55,887 bases of DNA from a virus, in IMG/VR virus record IMGVR_UViG_3300032360_000008, positions 1-55,887 of that record. The stretch is one strand, 5' to 3'. The first letter of the stretch is position 1. Every line of letters begins with the position of its first letter. Below the pieces are notes generated by a model. That model was given only the letters and a program-made list of their open reading frames with translations. It was not told where the DNA came from and made no database searches. Positions 25,212-35,260 of the stretch are shown piece after piece. The position numbers were made by a program, and so were the translations under genes.

Positions 25212-25730
25212 ATGGCAATAGCAGCTTCTGATATTAAACTTAGAATTTCTGGTTCAAGTGCTTCAGCAACAGATCCAAACGGTTCTTATGGCGGTGCTAT
25301 GAGTACAGTTTCAGGTGGTATTATTACTACTAATGTTCTTAATAACGACATGGATGATATTACTTCAGCAGAAGCCTCATCTGGTATTACTATATATCAC
25401 AACTATTATTACAAAAATGAACACGCAACACTCACATATATTTCTCCTAAATTTTACATTGACACACAAACTAACTCTGGTGATACCAGCGTTGCTATGG
25501 CTCTAGTTACAGAAGCTAAAAACGTTGCAACTACCAGACTAACAAATGAAGAAACAGTACCCGCTACTGTAACATTTACAACCCCTGCAAATTATGCAGG
25601 TGGACTTGCAATCGGTAGTTTAGATGCAGGTGATTATAGAGGAATTTGGGTAAAATATATTGTCGGTTCAAGTGCTTCAGCAGTATTAGATGCTTACACA
25701 TTAGGAATACAAGGGGATAGTAACCCATAG
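25212..25730 (+). CDS. Beta-rich virion protein, probably tail-associated
   Basis: 172 aa, Ser/Thr/Ala/Gly-rich with repeated short strands. The C-terminal YRGIWVKYIVGSSASA pattern is typical of phage tail or decoration proteins. It opens the adhesion module and has its own TATA box 26 bp upstream. Confidence 0.55.
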   Translation: MAIAASDIKLRISGSSASATDPNGSYGGAMSTVSGGIITTNVLNNDMDDITSAEASSGITIYHNYYYKNEHATLTYISPKFYIDTQTNSGDTSVAMALVTEAKNVATTRLTNEETVPATVTFTTPANYAGGLAIGSLDAGDYRGIWVKYIVGSSASAVLDAYTLGIQGDSNP

Positions 25731-25732
25731 TC

Positions 25733-26095
25733 ATGCCTTCTTTTACTAAAGATACTTCAAAAGATGTACTTAAAAAACAAGCAGAAGAAGATGTTGCTAG
25801 AATTAAAAAGACAACACAATATGATGGCGATGGTAGATCATATACATGGAATGACTCTATAGGATTTTTTGAAAGTGAAGCAGATGATGCAGGTAAAAAA
25901 TGGGTTAAAGGAATTGACTCAAGCGTTCCGGGATATTGGTTTACTTGCCCAGAGATAGTGGGTTCAAATAGCAAGGGATACGACATTGTGTGTGCAACAC
26001 CACATTTCGTTTTCATATATCAAGATGGTGAGAAACTGACTTGCAGAAAATGTAATAAAGAAAGCACCATAAAACTCGTATTACCAAAGGAGTGA
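25733..26095 (+). CDS. Protein with C-terminal zinc-like motif, 120 aa
   Basis: Residues 1-60 are charged and helical. Residues 68-115 contain C, C and CRKCNKES, consistent with one zinc ion holding a small beta domain. It starts 2 bp after the 25730 stop. Role unknown; possibly a tail fibre accessory. Confidence 0.55.
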   Translation: MPSFTKDTSKDVLKKQAEEDVARIKKTTQYDGDGRSYTWNDSIGFFESEADDAGKKWVKGIDSSVPGYWFTCPEIVGSNSKGYDIVCATPHFVFIYQDGEKLTCRKCNKESTIKLVLPKE

Positions 26096-26123
26096 TATAT
26101 ATGACCTGCGGGGGTAATTATTA

Positions 26124-27464
26124 ATGACTGATCTAACAGCACTAACAGAAATTACAGCACCAACAACAGATGATCTAGTTTACGTTGTAGATGATCCTAC
26201 AAGTGCAAAGAATCCTAGAAAGTGTAGTATTGCAAACTTGGTAGATGCAAGAACAAAAACTTTAACAAATACAACAATAGATGCTGACGGAACAGGTAAC
26301 TCTATTACTAACATTGAAAACGCAGATATAAAATCAAGTGCAGGTATTGTATATTCTAAATTATCATTAACAGGTTCAGTTGTAGATGGCGATCTTGCAG
26401 GTTCTATTTCAAATGGAAAATTAGCAACAGATCCATTAAGTTATGCAAACATGACAGCACCTTCAGCATCTGTAGCATTTAACTCACAAAAATTAACAGG
26501 TTTAGCAGCTGGTGTAGCCTCTACAGATGCAGCTACCAAAGGTCAAGTAGATGTAGCAAGTGCAGGACTAGATGCAAAGGATGCCTGTAGAGTAGCAACA
26601 ACTGCAAACATTACATTAAGTGGGGAACAATCCATTGATGGCATTACAACCACAACAGATAGAGTTTTAGTTAAAAATCAATCAACAGGATCACAAAATG
26701 GTATATATGTTTCAGCAAGTGGATCATGGGCAAGATCAACTGATGCAGATGCAGATTCAGAAGTAACATCAGGTTTGTACACATTTATCACAGAAGGTAC
26801 AGCAAATGGAAGTCAAGGATTTGTATTAACAACTGATGATCCAATTACAGTAGGAAGTACAGCATTAGTATTTTCACAATTCTCAGGAGTTGGGGATCTT
26901 GTTGGTGGAACAGGAATAGATAAAACAGGTAATACAATAGCAATAGATGCTACAGTAGCAACATTAGCAGGAACTCAATCATTATCAAATAAATCACTTG
27001 TAGCACCAGCATTGGGAACACCTGCAAGTGGAGTAGCCACTAATATAACAGGATTAGTAGCAACAACAGGACTCACAGCAACAGGAACTAAAGATGCAAC
27101 CACATTCCTTAGAGGTGATGATACTTGGGCAGTTGTAGATGCAAGTCCATTAACTACAAAGGGTGACGTTTACACTTATGATACAGGCAATCAAAGACTA
27201 GCAGTTGGAGCAGATGGCTTAGTTCTAAAGGCAGATAGTTCCACAGCAACAGGATTAGTTTGGGGTTCTGGTGGCGGGGGAGCAACTATTGTTCACACAT
27301 TCACAAATACAACTAATACATCTTACGCAGGTACAGCTAGTTCATTTGGTTCAGTAGGAGTAGGAGACAGGGATATTTACATTAAAAAGATTGATGCTAA
27401 CAACGAGGGTGTATTCACTAAAATATGGAAGAACGGTGTAGCCGTTGAGGTTCAAATTGCATGA
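26124..27464 (+). CDS. Tail fibre protein
   Basis: 446 aa with a familiar phage-fibre signature: AATKGQVD, then GLDAKDACRVATTANITLSG, DRVLVKNQSTGSQNGIYV, and later repeats ending in GLVWG. The rest is Thr/Ala/Gly-rich triple-helix-like sequence. The C-terminus overlaps the next gene by 4 nt. It likely trimerises and forms the stem that carries the following receptor-binding proteins. Confidence 0.8.
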   Translation: MTDLTALTEITAPTTDDLVYVVDDPTSAKNPRKCSIANLVDARTKTLTNTTIDADGTGNSITNIENADIKSSAGIVYSKLSLTGSVVDGDLAGSISNGKLATDPLSYANMTAPSASVAFNSQKLTGLAAGVASTDAATKGQVDVASAGLDAKDACRVATTANITLSGEQSIDGITTTTDRVLVKNQSTGSQNGIYVSASGSWARSTDADADSEVTSGLYTFITEGTANGSQGFVLTTDDPITVGSTALVFSQFSGVGDLVGGTGIDKTGNTIAIDATVATLAGTQSLSNKSLVAPALGTPASGVATNITGLVATTGLTATGTKDATTFLRGDDTWAVVDASPLTTKGDVYTYDTGNQRLAVGADGLVLKADSSTATGLVWGSGGGGATIVHTFTNTTNTSYAGTASSFGSVGVGDRDIYIKKIDANNEGVFTKIWKNGVAVEVQIA

Positions 27465-28525
27465 CCATATCTTATCACTCTGGTGAGAGGATTCAAGGAA
27501 CTAGTACAGATTTCGCACCTATTCCAGCTATTTCAGGTGGTTGGAAGGAAGTAGGAAGAACTACACTTGGAAGTGCAAGTAGTACAATAACAGTTTCAAT
27601 TTCATCTCCCAAACAATACTATATGGTGTTGTGTCCAATAAAAGCAGATGCATCAGGTGGAACAGATTCTAATTGGAGATTCAACGGAGATACTAGTACC
27701 AATTATGCTTGGAGTTTTTACTATCAAGGTCAGACAAATGATTACGGTACAGGAAGCCAAACCAAGATATACGATAATGGTTCAGGGGGTAGCAGGTTTC
27801 AATTTGCAGTAATGTATATTGCCAACACATCTGGAAAAAGAAAACTTACGATTACAAAAAATGCAATCAACTGGACATCTGGAACAACTGGAGAAGTAGG
27901 TAGAAAGAACATATACGGAAAATGGGATAACGCAAATGATGCAATAAATTCTATTCAACTTTATTTTTCAGACGGTGGAGCTCAATCAGGAGATGAGGTA
28001 GTCGTACTTGGCTGGGATGAAGACGATACTCATACAGATAACTTTTGGGAGGAATTAGCAAGTGTTACAGCAACAGGTTCAACTACTTCATTTAATTCTG
28101 GAACATTCACAGCAAAGAAATACTTATGGGTTCAAGGATATTTTACAAGCTCAGGTGCTTTTACTCCACAAATTAGAGTTGGTAATAATACCATAGATTC
28201 TAGTGGTAATTATGTAGGTAGGAGAAGTTATGATGGTGGTTCAGATGTTCTTACAACACAACAAACTGAAATTACTTTAGACGGAGTAGGACAATCTACA
28301 CCTGTTTTCTTTAATGGGTTTATTGTAAATAGAGCTTCAGATGAGAAACTAGCTATATTTAATTGTGTTAAACAAAATACAGCAGGAGCAGGTAATGCAC
28401 CACACAGAAGGGAAACTGTTTTTAAATGGGTAGACACAACTAATCAGATTAATATTATTGAATTTCTAGCATCAACAGGTAATATTGGTTCTACTGGAAC
28501 AATGAAAATATGGGGGCATGACTAA
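27461..28525 (+). CDS. Receptor-binding protein, duplicated domain (paralogue A)
   Basis: 354 aa with two tandem copies of a beta-rich domain of about 150-170 residues. Each contains strands like QYYMVLCP, an R-F-N-G-D/N-N-T segment, an IANTSGKRKL or VNRASDEKL strand, and a final W. Between the copies is WDEDDTHTDNFWEELAS, which recurs in the paralogue at 33552. The ends overlap neighbours by 4 and 1 nt. Probably a tail-tip adhesin. Confidence 0.65.
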   Translation: MTISYHSGERIQGTSTDFAPIPAISGGWKEVGRTTLGSASSTITVSISSPKQYYMVLCPIKADASGGTDSNWRFNGDTSTNYAWSFYYQGQTNDYGTGSQTKIYDNGSGGSRFQFAVMYIANTSGKRKLTITKNAINWTSGTTGEVGRKNIYGKWDNANDAINSIQLYFSDGGAQSGDEVVVLGWDEDDTHTDNFWEELASVTATGSTTSFNSGTFTAKKYLWVQGYFTSSGAFTPQIRVGNNTIDSSGNYVGRRSYDGGSDVLTTQQTEITLDGVGQSTPVFFNGFIVNRASDEKLAIFNCVKQNTAGAGNAPHRRETVFKWVDTTNQINIIEFLASTGNIGSTGTMKIWGHD

Positions 28526-30012
28526 TGGTCTGGGGAAAGGCAGGTAGTACAACCTTGACAGCAGGTGGAAATGCCATGACGGTTTCATCATTACCAAACA
28601 GCGTTTTTGGTATGGCACTTGGTAAACATACAGCAGGGGGAACTGATATCAAACTAAACGGAGATACTGATTCAAACTATGCAGTAAGACGTAATGTAAA
28701 TGGTTCAAGTTCGGAAAACTACAACACAAATGTCTCAGATGCATACATTACAGACTCAAGAGGTTATCCTCACTTTAATGTCACATATCTCTGTAATATT
28801 TCAGGTGAAGAAAAACTATGGATTAATCATAATGTACATGAAAGTTCAGGTGGAGCAAGTGTAGCAACAACAAGAGAGGAGGCTGTGGGAAAATGGACAG
28901 GAACAGGTGTAGTAACTTCATTTGAATATCATAATTGGGCTGGTAGCACTTATGCTTCTGGAGATAATGTTTCAGTATTAGGTGATGGTGTAACTCCAGC
29001 AGAAGCAATACCATTTGGTTCAGCAGTAAGTGACGTACCAGATTACACCAGAGCCGAGATAACAGATACTAGGAGGATGTATACTAAATACCCAGAAGGA
29101 TGGTTTGTACTTGGTACTGTATATGTTCCACCACCACCAAAAAGAGGTATATGGGGTGGAGGTTATACTTCAGCATGGGGTAGTTCAAACGCTATGTATT
29201 ATGTTACCATATCCACAACAGCAAACGCAACTGACTTTGGAGATTTAACCGTAGCAAGACCAAGTTGTGCAGGAGTTGGTTCTGATACAAGAGGGTGTTT
29301 CGCAGGTGGTGAGAGTTATTCAGATGTTATAGATTATATCACTATACAAACAACAGGTAACGCAACTGATTTCGGAAACTTGTCAGTTGGTAGACAGGAA
29401 CTAGCAGGAACTTCAGATTCAACCAGAGGGTTATTCATGGGTGGTAATGCTAGTGGAACAAGTAATGATAATGTTATAGACTATATTACAATGGCAACAA
29501 CTGGAAATGCTACAAACTTTGGTGATACAACAACAACACCAAGATATAATTCAGGAGCTTGTGCTAGTTCAACAAGAGCAATTCTTTTTGGAGGACAAGC
29601 TGCTAGCCCTGTTGATATTATTGACTATGTAACTATACAAACTACAGGAAATGCCACAGATTTCGGAAACTTGTCAGTTGGAAGGATGCAAGGAGGAGCA
29701 GTTTCAGATGCAACCAGAGGAGTGTATATGGGTGGATTTAATGCAGCAGTTGCTATGGTGAATACTATTGATTATGTAACTATCTCCACTACAGGTAACG
29801 CAACGGACTTTGGAGATTTATCATCAGCATCAGGAAGTATGTCTGCCACAGGTGATTCTACTAGAGGAGTATTTGGTTCTCATAGGGATAATGTTGGATT
29901 TACAGCAGCTATGGGTTATATCACTATCGCTACAACAGGTAACGCAACATCTTTTGGAGATGCATCTACTACTACTGCATATAATGGAGCATTAAGTGAT
30001 TATGTCAAATAA
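28525..30012 (+). CDS. Adhesin: receptor domain plus kelch-like repeats
   Basis: 495 aa. Residues 1-165 are a further copy of the domain found at 27461 and 33552 (MVWGKAGSTTL..., ending VLGDG). Residues 205-495 are about six kelch-like repeats of about 48 residues, each with a GG(Y/E/N) turn, an IDYITI strand and GNATDFG. Six such blades could close a beta-propeller. The same repeat type ends the 30057 protein. Function: surface recognition, inferred. Confidence 0.7.
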   Translation: MVWGKAGSTTLTAGGNAMTVSSLPNSVFGMALGKHTAGGTDIKLNGDTDSNYAVRRNVNGSSSENYNTNVSDAYITDSRGYPHFNVTYLCNISGEEKLWINHNVHESSGGASVATTREEAVGKWTGTGVVTSFEYHNWAGSTYASGDNVSVLGDGVTPAEAIPFGSAVSDVPDYTRAEITDTRRMYTKYPEGWFVLGTVYVPPPPKRGIWGGGYTSAWGSSNAMYYVTISTTANATDFGDLTVARPSCAGVGSDTRGCFAGGESYSDVIDYITIQTTGNATDFGNLSVGRQELAGTSDSTRGLFMGGNASGTSNDNVIDYITMATTGNATNFGDTTTTPRYNSGACASSTRAILFGGQAASPVDIIDYVTIQTTGNATDFGNLSVGRMQGGAVSDATRGVYMGGFNAAVAMVNTIDYVTISTTGNATDFGDLSSASGSMSATGDSTRGVFGSHRDNVGFTAAMGYITIATTGNATSFGDASTTTAYNGALSDYVK

Positions 30013-30056
30013 CATTATAACTTTATTAAATAATATGTGGGGAAATATATAGAGAT

Positions 30057-32516
30057 ATGACCATCAAATATTTAGATTCAAAGAGGATTAGTGGATTAAT
30101 TGGTACTGCAAGTTTACAAGAATCATTTGGCACAGGTAGCTCAGGTAGTGGCAATACTGAATTTAATACACCAAGAGGTGTTGCTGTTGACTCTAGTGGT
30201 AATGTACACGTTATAGATACATATAATCATAGAGTTCAAAAGTTTAACTCAGCAGGAACATATCAATCTACAATAGGAACAGGTAACTCAGGTACAGGTA
30301 ACACCGAACTTAATTATCCAAGTGGAATTGCTGTTGATTCAAGTGGTAACGTGTATGTTGCAGACACTAACAACCATAGAGTTCAAAAGTTTAACTCATC
30401 AGGAACATATCAATCAACTCTTGGTACAGGAAGTGCAGGAAGTGGCAATACTGAACTTAATAATCCAGAAGGGGTATCTGTTGATTCAAGTGGTAACATA
30501 TATGTTGCAGATTCAGAGAATGATAGAGTTCAAAAGTTTAACTCAGCAGGAACTTATCAATCTACATTCGGAACAGGAAGTGAAGGAACAGGTAATACAC
30601 AATTCAATTACCCAAGTGGAGTAGATACTGACTCTAGTGGTAATGTGTATGTTGCAGATAAAAATAATCACAGAGTTCAAAAGTTTAATTCTAGTGGAAC
30701 ACACTTACAAACATTTGGAACTAATGGAAGTGCAGGAAGTTCTAATTCTCAATTCAATTACCCATTTGGAGTTGTTGTTGATTCTAGTGGAGAGGTATAT
30801 GTTGCAGATAAAAATAACCACAGAGTACAAAGATTTGACTCTAGTGGAACATACTTACAAACATACGGAACAGGTAGCTCAGGCAGTTCTGACTCTCAAT
30901 TTTCTAGTCCACATGGGGTAGATGTTGACTCTAGTAGTAATGTATATGTTGCAGATACGAATAATCATAGAATACAAAAGTTTAATGCTTCTGATACTAA
31001 ACCAACTGACGTACAAGACAACTCCATCTTTGTAGAAACTGATACTGCTAAGAGATATTGGTTTAGTCCACAAACAGGAACAACAGAAGCAGTTTACACA
31101 TACACAACAACACCATCAACTTCAAACAAACTTACAGGAACACCAACAGGATATTCTGCTGATGCGTGTGGTGTAGAATTAGTATCAACAGCAAATAATG
31201 GTAAATATATCAAAGTAGGGAAATGGCAATTAAAAAGAGTTGGAACACTTGGTTCTAGTGCTTACATGAAAGTTGAGGATTCAGCAGGAGTTCTCAAGGG
31301 AACAAGTGCAGGAGTTACAGCTTCAACCATAGGAACATCATTTGAGTGGGTAACATTCACACTTCCTACTGCTGTTTCATTGGCAAATGGGGATAGAGTT
31401 TACATTGAATATCTTGGAACAGACACATCAGGAGATTATTTGGCTATTGGAGAGAAACACCCTAGTACAACACCAACTGGATTTGAATTTACAGTTTATA
31501 ATGTTCGAGATATTAATGGTAATAACCCATCAGGTGCTTGGACAGATGATGGATTGCCAACTGCACTTGTTCCTGTTGCTGTATTTGATTCAGTACCAGC
31601 TACTATTACATTACCTGCTACTTGGACTAGAGGATATTTTGATGCTAGAGGAGTATTTTGTGGTGGATATAATGGTTCTAATGTAGATGTAATTGATTAT
31701 ATTACAATATCAACTTTAGGTAATGCTACTGACTTTGGGGATATGTCAGTAAGTAGGAGATCATTAGGTTCAGTTGCAAATGATACTAGAGGTGTATTTT
31801 GTGGTGGATATGATACAGGTTATTCTAACGTTATGGATTATATCACAATAGCCACCACATCAAATTCTGTAGACTTTGGAAATAGTACAACATCATATCG
31901 TTCTGGTGTTGTTGGTGCAGGTAGTGATACTAGAGGTTTGTTTGCAGGTGGAGAAAGTCCTAAAGTAAATATAATAGATTATATTACTATCGCAACTTTG
32001 GGTAACGCTACAGACTTTGGTAACTTGACAGTTGCAAGAAAAGGTGGTGGAGCAACTAGCGATAAAACTAAAGCTGTATTTTTGGGTGGAGAAAGTGGAG
32101 AAACTACTATGGACTATGTAACTATTGCAACACTAGCTAATGCTGTAAGCTTTGGAACTATGTCAGCAGGTTCTTATGGAGGACATTGTGGAACTATATC
32201 AAATGGAACTAGAGGTGTATTTGCAATAGGTGGAAGTACTGCATCAGGTGGTTATAATAATACTATAATATATATTACTATTGCAACACCAGCTAATGCT
32301 ACCGACTTTGGAGATTTGACACAAGGAAGGGCAGATGGTGGTCAAGCTGGAGATTCTACTAGAGGTGTATTTGGAGGTGGTAAAACTTCTAGTGGTTCAT
32401 CTAATGTTGCTACAACAATAGATTATATCACAATAGCAACTTTAGGTAACGCAACTGACTTTGGAGATTTGACAGCAGCTAGAAATTCAACAACAGGATT
32501 GAGTGACGGTCAATGA
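30057..32516 (+). CDS. Adhesin: six NHL repeats plus six kelch-like repeats
   Basis: 819 aa. Residues 25-320 hold six NHL repeats of about 47 residues (VDSSGNVYVADTNNHRVQKF), enough for a six-bladed propeller. A linker domain (330-530) contains TYTTTPSTSNKLTGTPTGY and a carbohydrate-binding-like strand set. Residues 535-819 repeat GVFCGGY...VIDYITI...GNATDFG about six times, as in the 28525 protein. Two propellers in one tail protein is striking. Overlaps the next gene by 4 nt. Confidence 0.75.
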   Translation: MTIKYLDSKRISGLIGTASLQESFGTGSSGSGNTEFNTPRGVAVDSSGNVHVIDTYNHRVQKFNSAGTYQSTIGTGNSGTGNTELNYPSGIAVDSSGNVYVADTNNHRVQKFNSSGTYQSTLGTGSAGSGNTELNNPEGVSVDSSGNIYVADSENDRVQKFNSAGTYQSTFGTGSEGTGNTQFNYPSGVDTDSSGNVYVADKNNHRVQKFNSSGTHLQTFGTNGSAGSSNSQFNYPFGVVVDSSGEVYVADKNNHRVQRFDSSGTYLQTYGTGSSGSSDSQFSSPHGVDVDSSSNVYVADTNNHRIQKFNASDTKPTDVQDNSIFVETDTAKRYWFSPQTGTTEAVYTYTTTPSTSNKLTGTPTGYSADACGVELVSTANNGKYIKVGKWQLKRVGTLGSSAYMKVEDSAGVLKGTSAGVTASTIGTSFEWVTFTLPTAVSLANGDRVYIEYLGTDTSGDYLAIGEKHPSTTPTGFEFTVYNVRDINGNNPSGAWTDDGLPTALVPVAVFDSVPATITLPATWTRGYFDARGVFCGGYNGSNVDVIDYITISTLGNATDFGDMSVSRRSLGSVANDTRGVFCGGYDTGYSNVMDYITIATTSNSVDFGNSTTSYRSGVVGAGSDTRGLFAGGESPKVNIIDYITIATLGNATDFGNLTVARKGGGATSDKTKAVFLGGESGETTMDYVTIATLANAVSFGTMSAGSYGGHCGTISNGTRGVFAIGGSTASGGYNNTIIYITIATPANATDFGDLTQGRADGGQAGDSTRGVFGGGKTSSGSSNVATTIDYITIATLGNATDFGDLTAARNSTTGLSDGQ

Positions 32517-33304
32517 CAGATATAGAAATATTCAATCAGGTAACAGAGATTGCTACACTTGATAAAAAACAAATTGCAAAGATTAAAGCAAGACTTCCAG
32601 AGTATAAGAGGGGTAGTAGTATAATTGGTCACTCTACATCACAATCCAGTTACTCCCTACAAACTATGCAGATGATTAGTGACTCACCATTATCCAGAAT
32701 GAAACAATGTCTTGCACAGATAGATAAAAAGTATAAAGCCATACAAGAGGCATACTATAAAATTGAAAAGAAAAAACTAACTGTAGAGAGATTATCCAAA
32801 TTAACTGATAAACATTCTAGACTAACCGTTGATGAATATTCCTCACAAATTGAATCTATCACAATATCCATGAACACATCACTTAGGGAAATAGGTATGT
32901 TCCAAGATATGTATGATTCCATAAAAAAGAATAACAACATACCAGACAACTGGAATGAGAAAGACTTTGAGAAACAAGAGATTGCAAACATGGTTCGTTC
33001 ATCATTTCGTATAGCAATACAAGACCTATCAGCAGGTGGAAGGGTATCAAAAGCTGCTGTAGAATATTGGGAGCAACTTGGAATACACCCACAATTAGCA
33101 GAGACAAGAACAAGGTCATATCTAGTATTAATACAGGAAAAAATTAATAGCTCAGCAAAGGTAACTATAAGAGATATGTATCAATTCCTAGATGAAATGG
33201 CAGATGAGTTTAAAGATTCACACCAAGATGCTCTATCCAGAATAGGACTAGATGAGTTAGGAAGTGAAGGATTTATGGCAAAAGGAGTAACGAAGCCACA
33301 ATGA
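32513..33304 (+). CDS. Hypothetical coiled-coil protein in adhesion module, 263 aa
   Basis: Helical throughout, with a coiled coil around residues 60-115 and a basic N-terminal region. No signal peptide or membrane segment. Linked by 4-nt overlaps to both neighbours, so it is made together with the adhesins; a chaperone or assembly factor for the fibres is a reasonable guess. Family not recognised. Confidence 0.55.
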   Translation: MTDIEIFNQVTEIATLDKKQIAKIKARLPEYKRGSSIIGHSTSQSSYSLQTMQMISDSPLSRMKQCLAQIDKKYKAIQEAYYKIEKKKLTVERLSKLTDKHSRLTVDEYSSQIESITISMNTSLREIGMFQDMYDSIKKNNNIPDNWNEKDFEKQEIANMVRSSFRIAIQDLSAGGRVSKAAVEYWEQLGIHPQLAETRTRSYLVLIQEKINSSAKVTIRDMYQFLDEMADEFKDSHQDALSRIGLDELGSEGFMAKGVTKPQ

Positions 33305-33558
33305 GCCAAGAATACTATGACCACTTAAACGAGGGGGAGAAATACTCATGTGACAAGTGCCAAGTAGTAAACCTATCTGCTATAGAATATGACTCATATA
33401 TCGTCAATCATTATCACTACTGTGAGCCATGTTGGAACTATGTTCATCTTAAAAAGGGAACTTGTGATTCATGTGGTAGTACCATGACCAACAGGAACGA
33501 GTACGCTAGTATCTTTATAACTTGTGGATGTGGAAAAGAGGTAGAGTTAAAATGGTAG
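33301..33558 (+). CDS. Zinc-finger protein, 85 aa
   Basis: CDKC (17-20), C..C around the HYHYCEPC stretch, CDSC (about 55-58) and CGCG near the C-terminus, giving at least two zinc sites. It overlaps the upstream gene by 4 nt and the downstream adhesin by 7 nt. Function unknown. Confidence 0.6.
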   Translation: MSQEYYDHLNEGEKYSCDKCQVVNLSAIEYDSYIVNHYHYCEPCWNYVHLKKGTCDSCGSTMTNRNEYASIFITCGCGKEVELKW

Positions 33559-34670
33559 ATTGGCTAGCTGGTAATAGGGTAAGAGGAACAAGTACTGAAC
33601 GTACCACATCTACAGGATTCAATACTGGAGCTCCATATACAGGAACAGGTGGCTGGAAAGAATACAGTAGACATACATTAGGAAGCAACACAGCACCAAT
33701 TACAGTTTCCAGCATACCTGATAAGAGATATTATATGGTGTTAAAATCATGGTCAGGAAACACAGGGCTTTATGAGAGATTTAACAATGATAGTGGCAGT
33801 AATTATTCGGGAAGGCGTTCTCAAAATGGTGGAAGTTTATGGAATTCAACATCAGAAACAGGTATGCCTTGGGGTAATTCTGGATATGTATCTGGAGATA
33901 ATTTTTCAGTTGAATATATTGCAAATCTTGCAGGAGAGCCAAAACCTGTTATTCGTGATTGGGTTATACAAGAAGGTGGAACAGGTAATAATTCACCATC
34001 AAGAGTAAAGGTTGTAAACAAATATGATGATGGCAGTACAAATCCAGTAATAAATAGAATGGATATGACAGTTGGAAGTGGTTCATTAAATTCAGGTTCT
34101 GAGATGGTCGTGCTTTATTGGGATGAAGACGATACGCATACTGATAATTTCTGGGAGGAATTGGCAAGTGTAGAATTATCAAGTGCAAACGATTTAATTG
34201 ATTCAGGAACATTCACAGCAAAGAAATATTTGTGGATTCAGATTTATAATTCTGCAAAACCTAGTGGTGGAAATAGTTATGTTTACTATAACAATGTTAC
34301 AACAGGTCAAGAACACGCAGGTAGAAGCAATACCAATGGTAAAAATCCTGCAACAAATAGTGCAGGTTCTGACTATCAATTAACAGGTAGTAATGGTTCA
34401 ATCATTAACCATGATATATCTGGAAGTGGTTCAGTAACAGGATTATATACAAATATGTTTGTGATTAACACAACATCAAAGGAAAAATTCTCAATAGTAT
34501 ATTCTGCTTCGGGGTGGACAACTAGTCAATCTGTTGCACCTGCAAGATTTGAATGTGTCAATAAATGGACTAACACATCTGACCAAATAACTAGCGTTCA
34601 ATGTGGATCAGTAGGCACATCTAACTATATGGGAGCAGATTCATTCATCAAAGTGTGGGGTTCTGACTAA
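33552..34670 (+). CDS. Receptor-binding protein, duplicated domain (paralogue B)
   Basis: 372 aa, paralogue of the 27461 protein: same two-domain layout, and the joining segment WDEDDTHTDNFWEELAS and SGTFTAKKYLW are identical or nearly so, including at DNA level. The frame extends upstream to 33522, but ATG 33552 aligns with the start of paralogue A. Duplication followed by divergence of the loops is the likely history. Confidence 0.7.
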   Translation: MVDWLAGNRVRGTSTERTTSTGFNTGAPYTGTGGWKEYSRHTLGSNTAPITVSSIPDKRYYMVLKSWSGNTGLYERFNNDSGSNYSGRRSQNGGSLWNSTSETGMPWGNSGYVSGDNFSVEYIANLAGEPKPVIRDWVIQEGGTGNNSPSRVKVVNKYDDGSTNPVINRMDMTVGSGSLNSGSEMVVLYWDEDDTHTDNFWEELASVELSSANDLIDSGTFTAKKYLWIQIYNSAKPSGGNSYVYYNNVTTGQEHAGRSNTNGKNPATNSAGSDYQLTGSNGSIINHDISGSGSVTGLYTNMFVINTTSKEKFSIVYSASGWTTSQSVAPARFECVNKWTNTSDQITSVQCGSVGTSNYMGADSFIKVWGSD

Positions 34671-35254
34671 TGCCTTGGGGAAAATTAGGAAGTACAACAT
34701 TGGGAAGTGCTGGTGATGATTGTGATATTACATCATTTACTGCAAGTAAGTTTGATTTTTTTATGTTTCATAAGATATTGTCAGGTAGTAATGCCGAGTC
34801 AACTTGTACATTAAATGATAATGGTTATCCTGTATATTCTAGGGAAGGTTCAGATAACTTTGGTACTGACTTTACATCAAGTGGTTCAAATTGGAACTTG
34901 CAAAGATTGGACACAGGAGATGAATTTATGGTTGTATATTTGTGTTCACCTACAGGTGATACTAAACTAGGTATTCATGCAAACTGTTCAGTTAAACCAA
35001 TAACACACGCACCTGAAATAAAACAACAGGCTCTAAAATTTACCCCAAGTCCAGATGTAACTGTTACACGAATTGACTTCCATAATTCCAATGCTAGTGG
35101 AGATTATGATACAGGAACAAATGTATCAGCATTAGGTTCAGAAGGACAAACACCATCATCTGCAAAAATACAAGACGGACTAATCTTTGAGGAGACTGAC
35201 ACTAACAAGCATTATATTTATACTGCTTCAACTGACACATGGACAGAGTTGTGA
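34670..35254 (+). CDS. Receptor-binding protein, single-domain paralogue
   Basis: 194 aa: one copy of the domain seen at the start of the 28525 protein (MPWGKLGSTTLGS, VVYLCSPTGDTKL), followed by a tail-fibre type end IQDGLIFEETDTNKHYIY. Its stop is 6 bp before the LKH-repeat gene and its start overlaps paralogue B by 1 nt. Confidence 0.65.
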   Translation: MPWGKLGSTTLGSAGDDCDITSFTASKFDFFMFHKILSGSNAESTCTLNDNGYPVYSREGSDNFGTDFTSSGSNWNLQRLDTGDEFMVVYLCSPTGDTKLGIHANCSVKPITHAPEIKQQALKFTPSPDVTVTRIDFHNSNASGDYDTGTNVSALGSEGQTPSSAKIQDGLIFEETDTNKHYIYTASTDTWTEL

Positions 35255-35260
35255 CCTTAA

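Noticed and set aside
30322-31686. Alternative-frame plus-strand ORFs inside the NHL adhesin (30322, 30637, 31387)
   Set aside because: They are low-complexity shadows of the in-frame repeats, without start signals.
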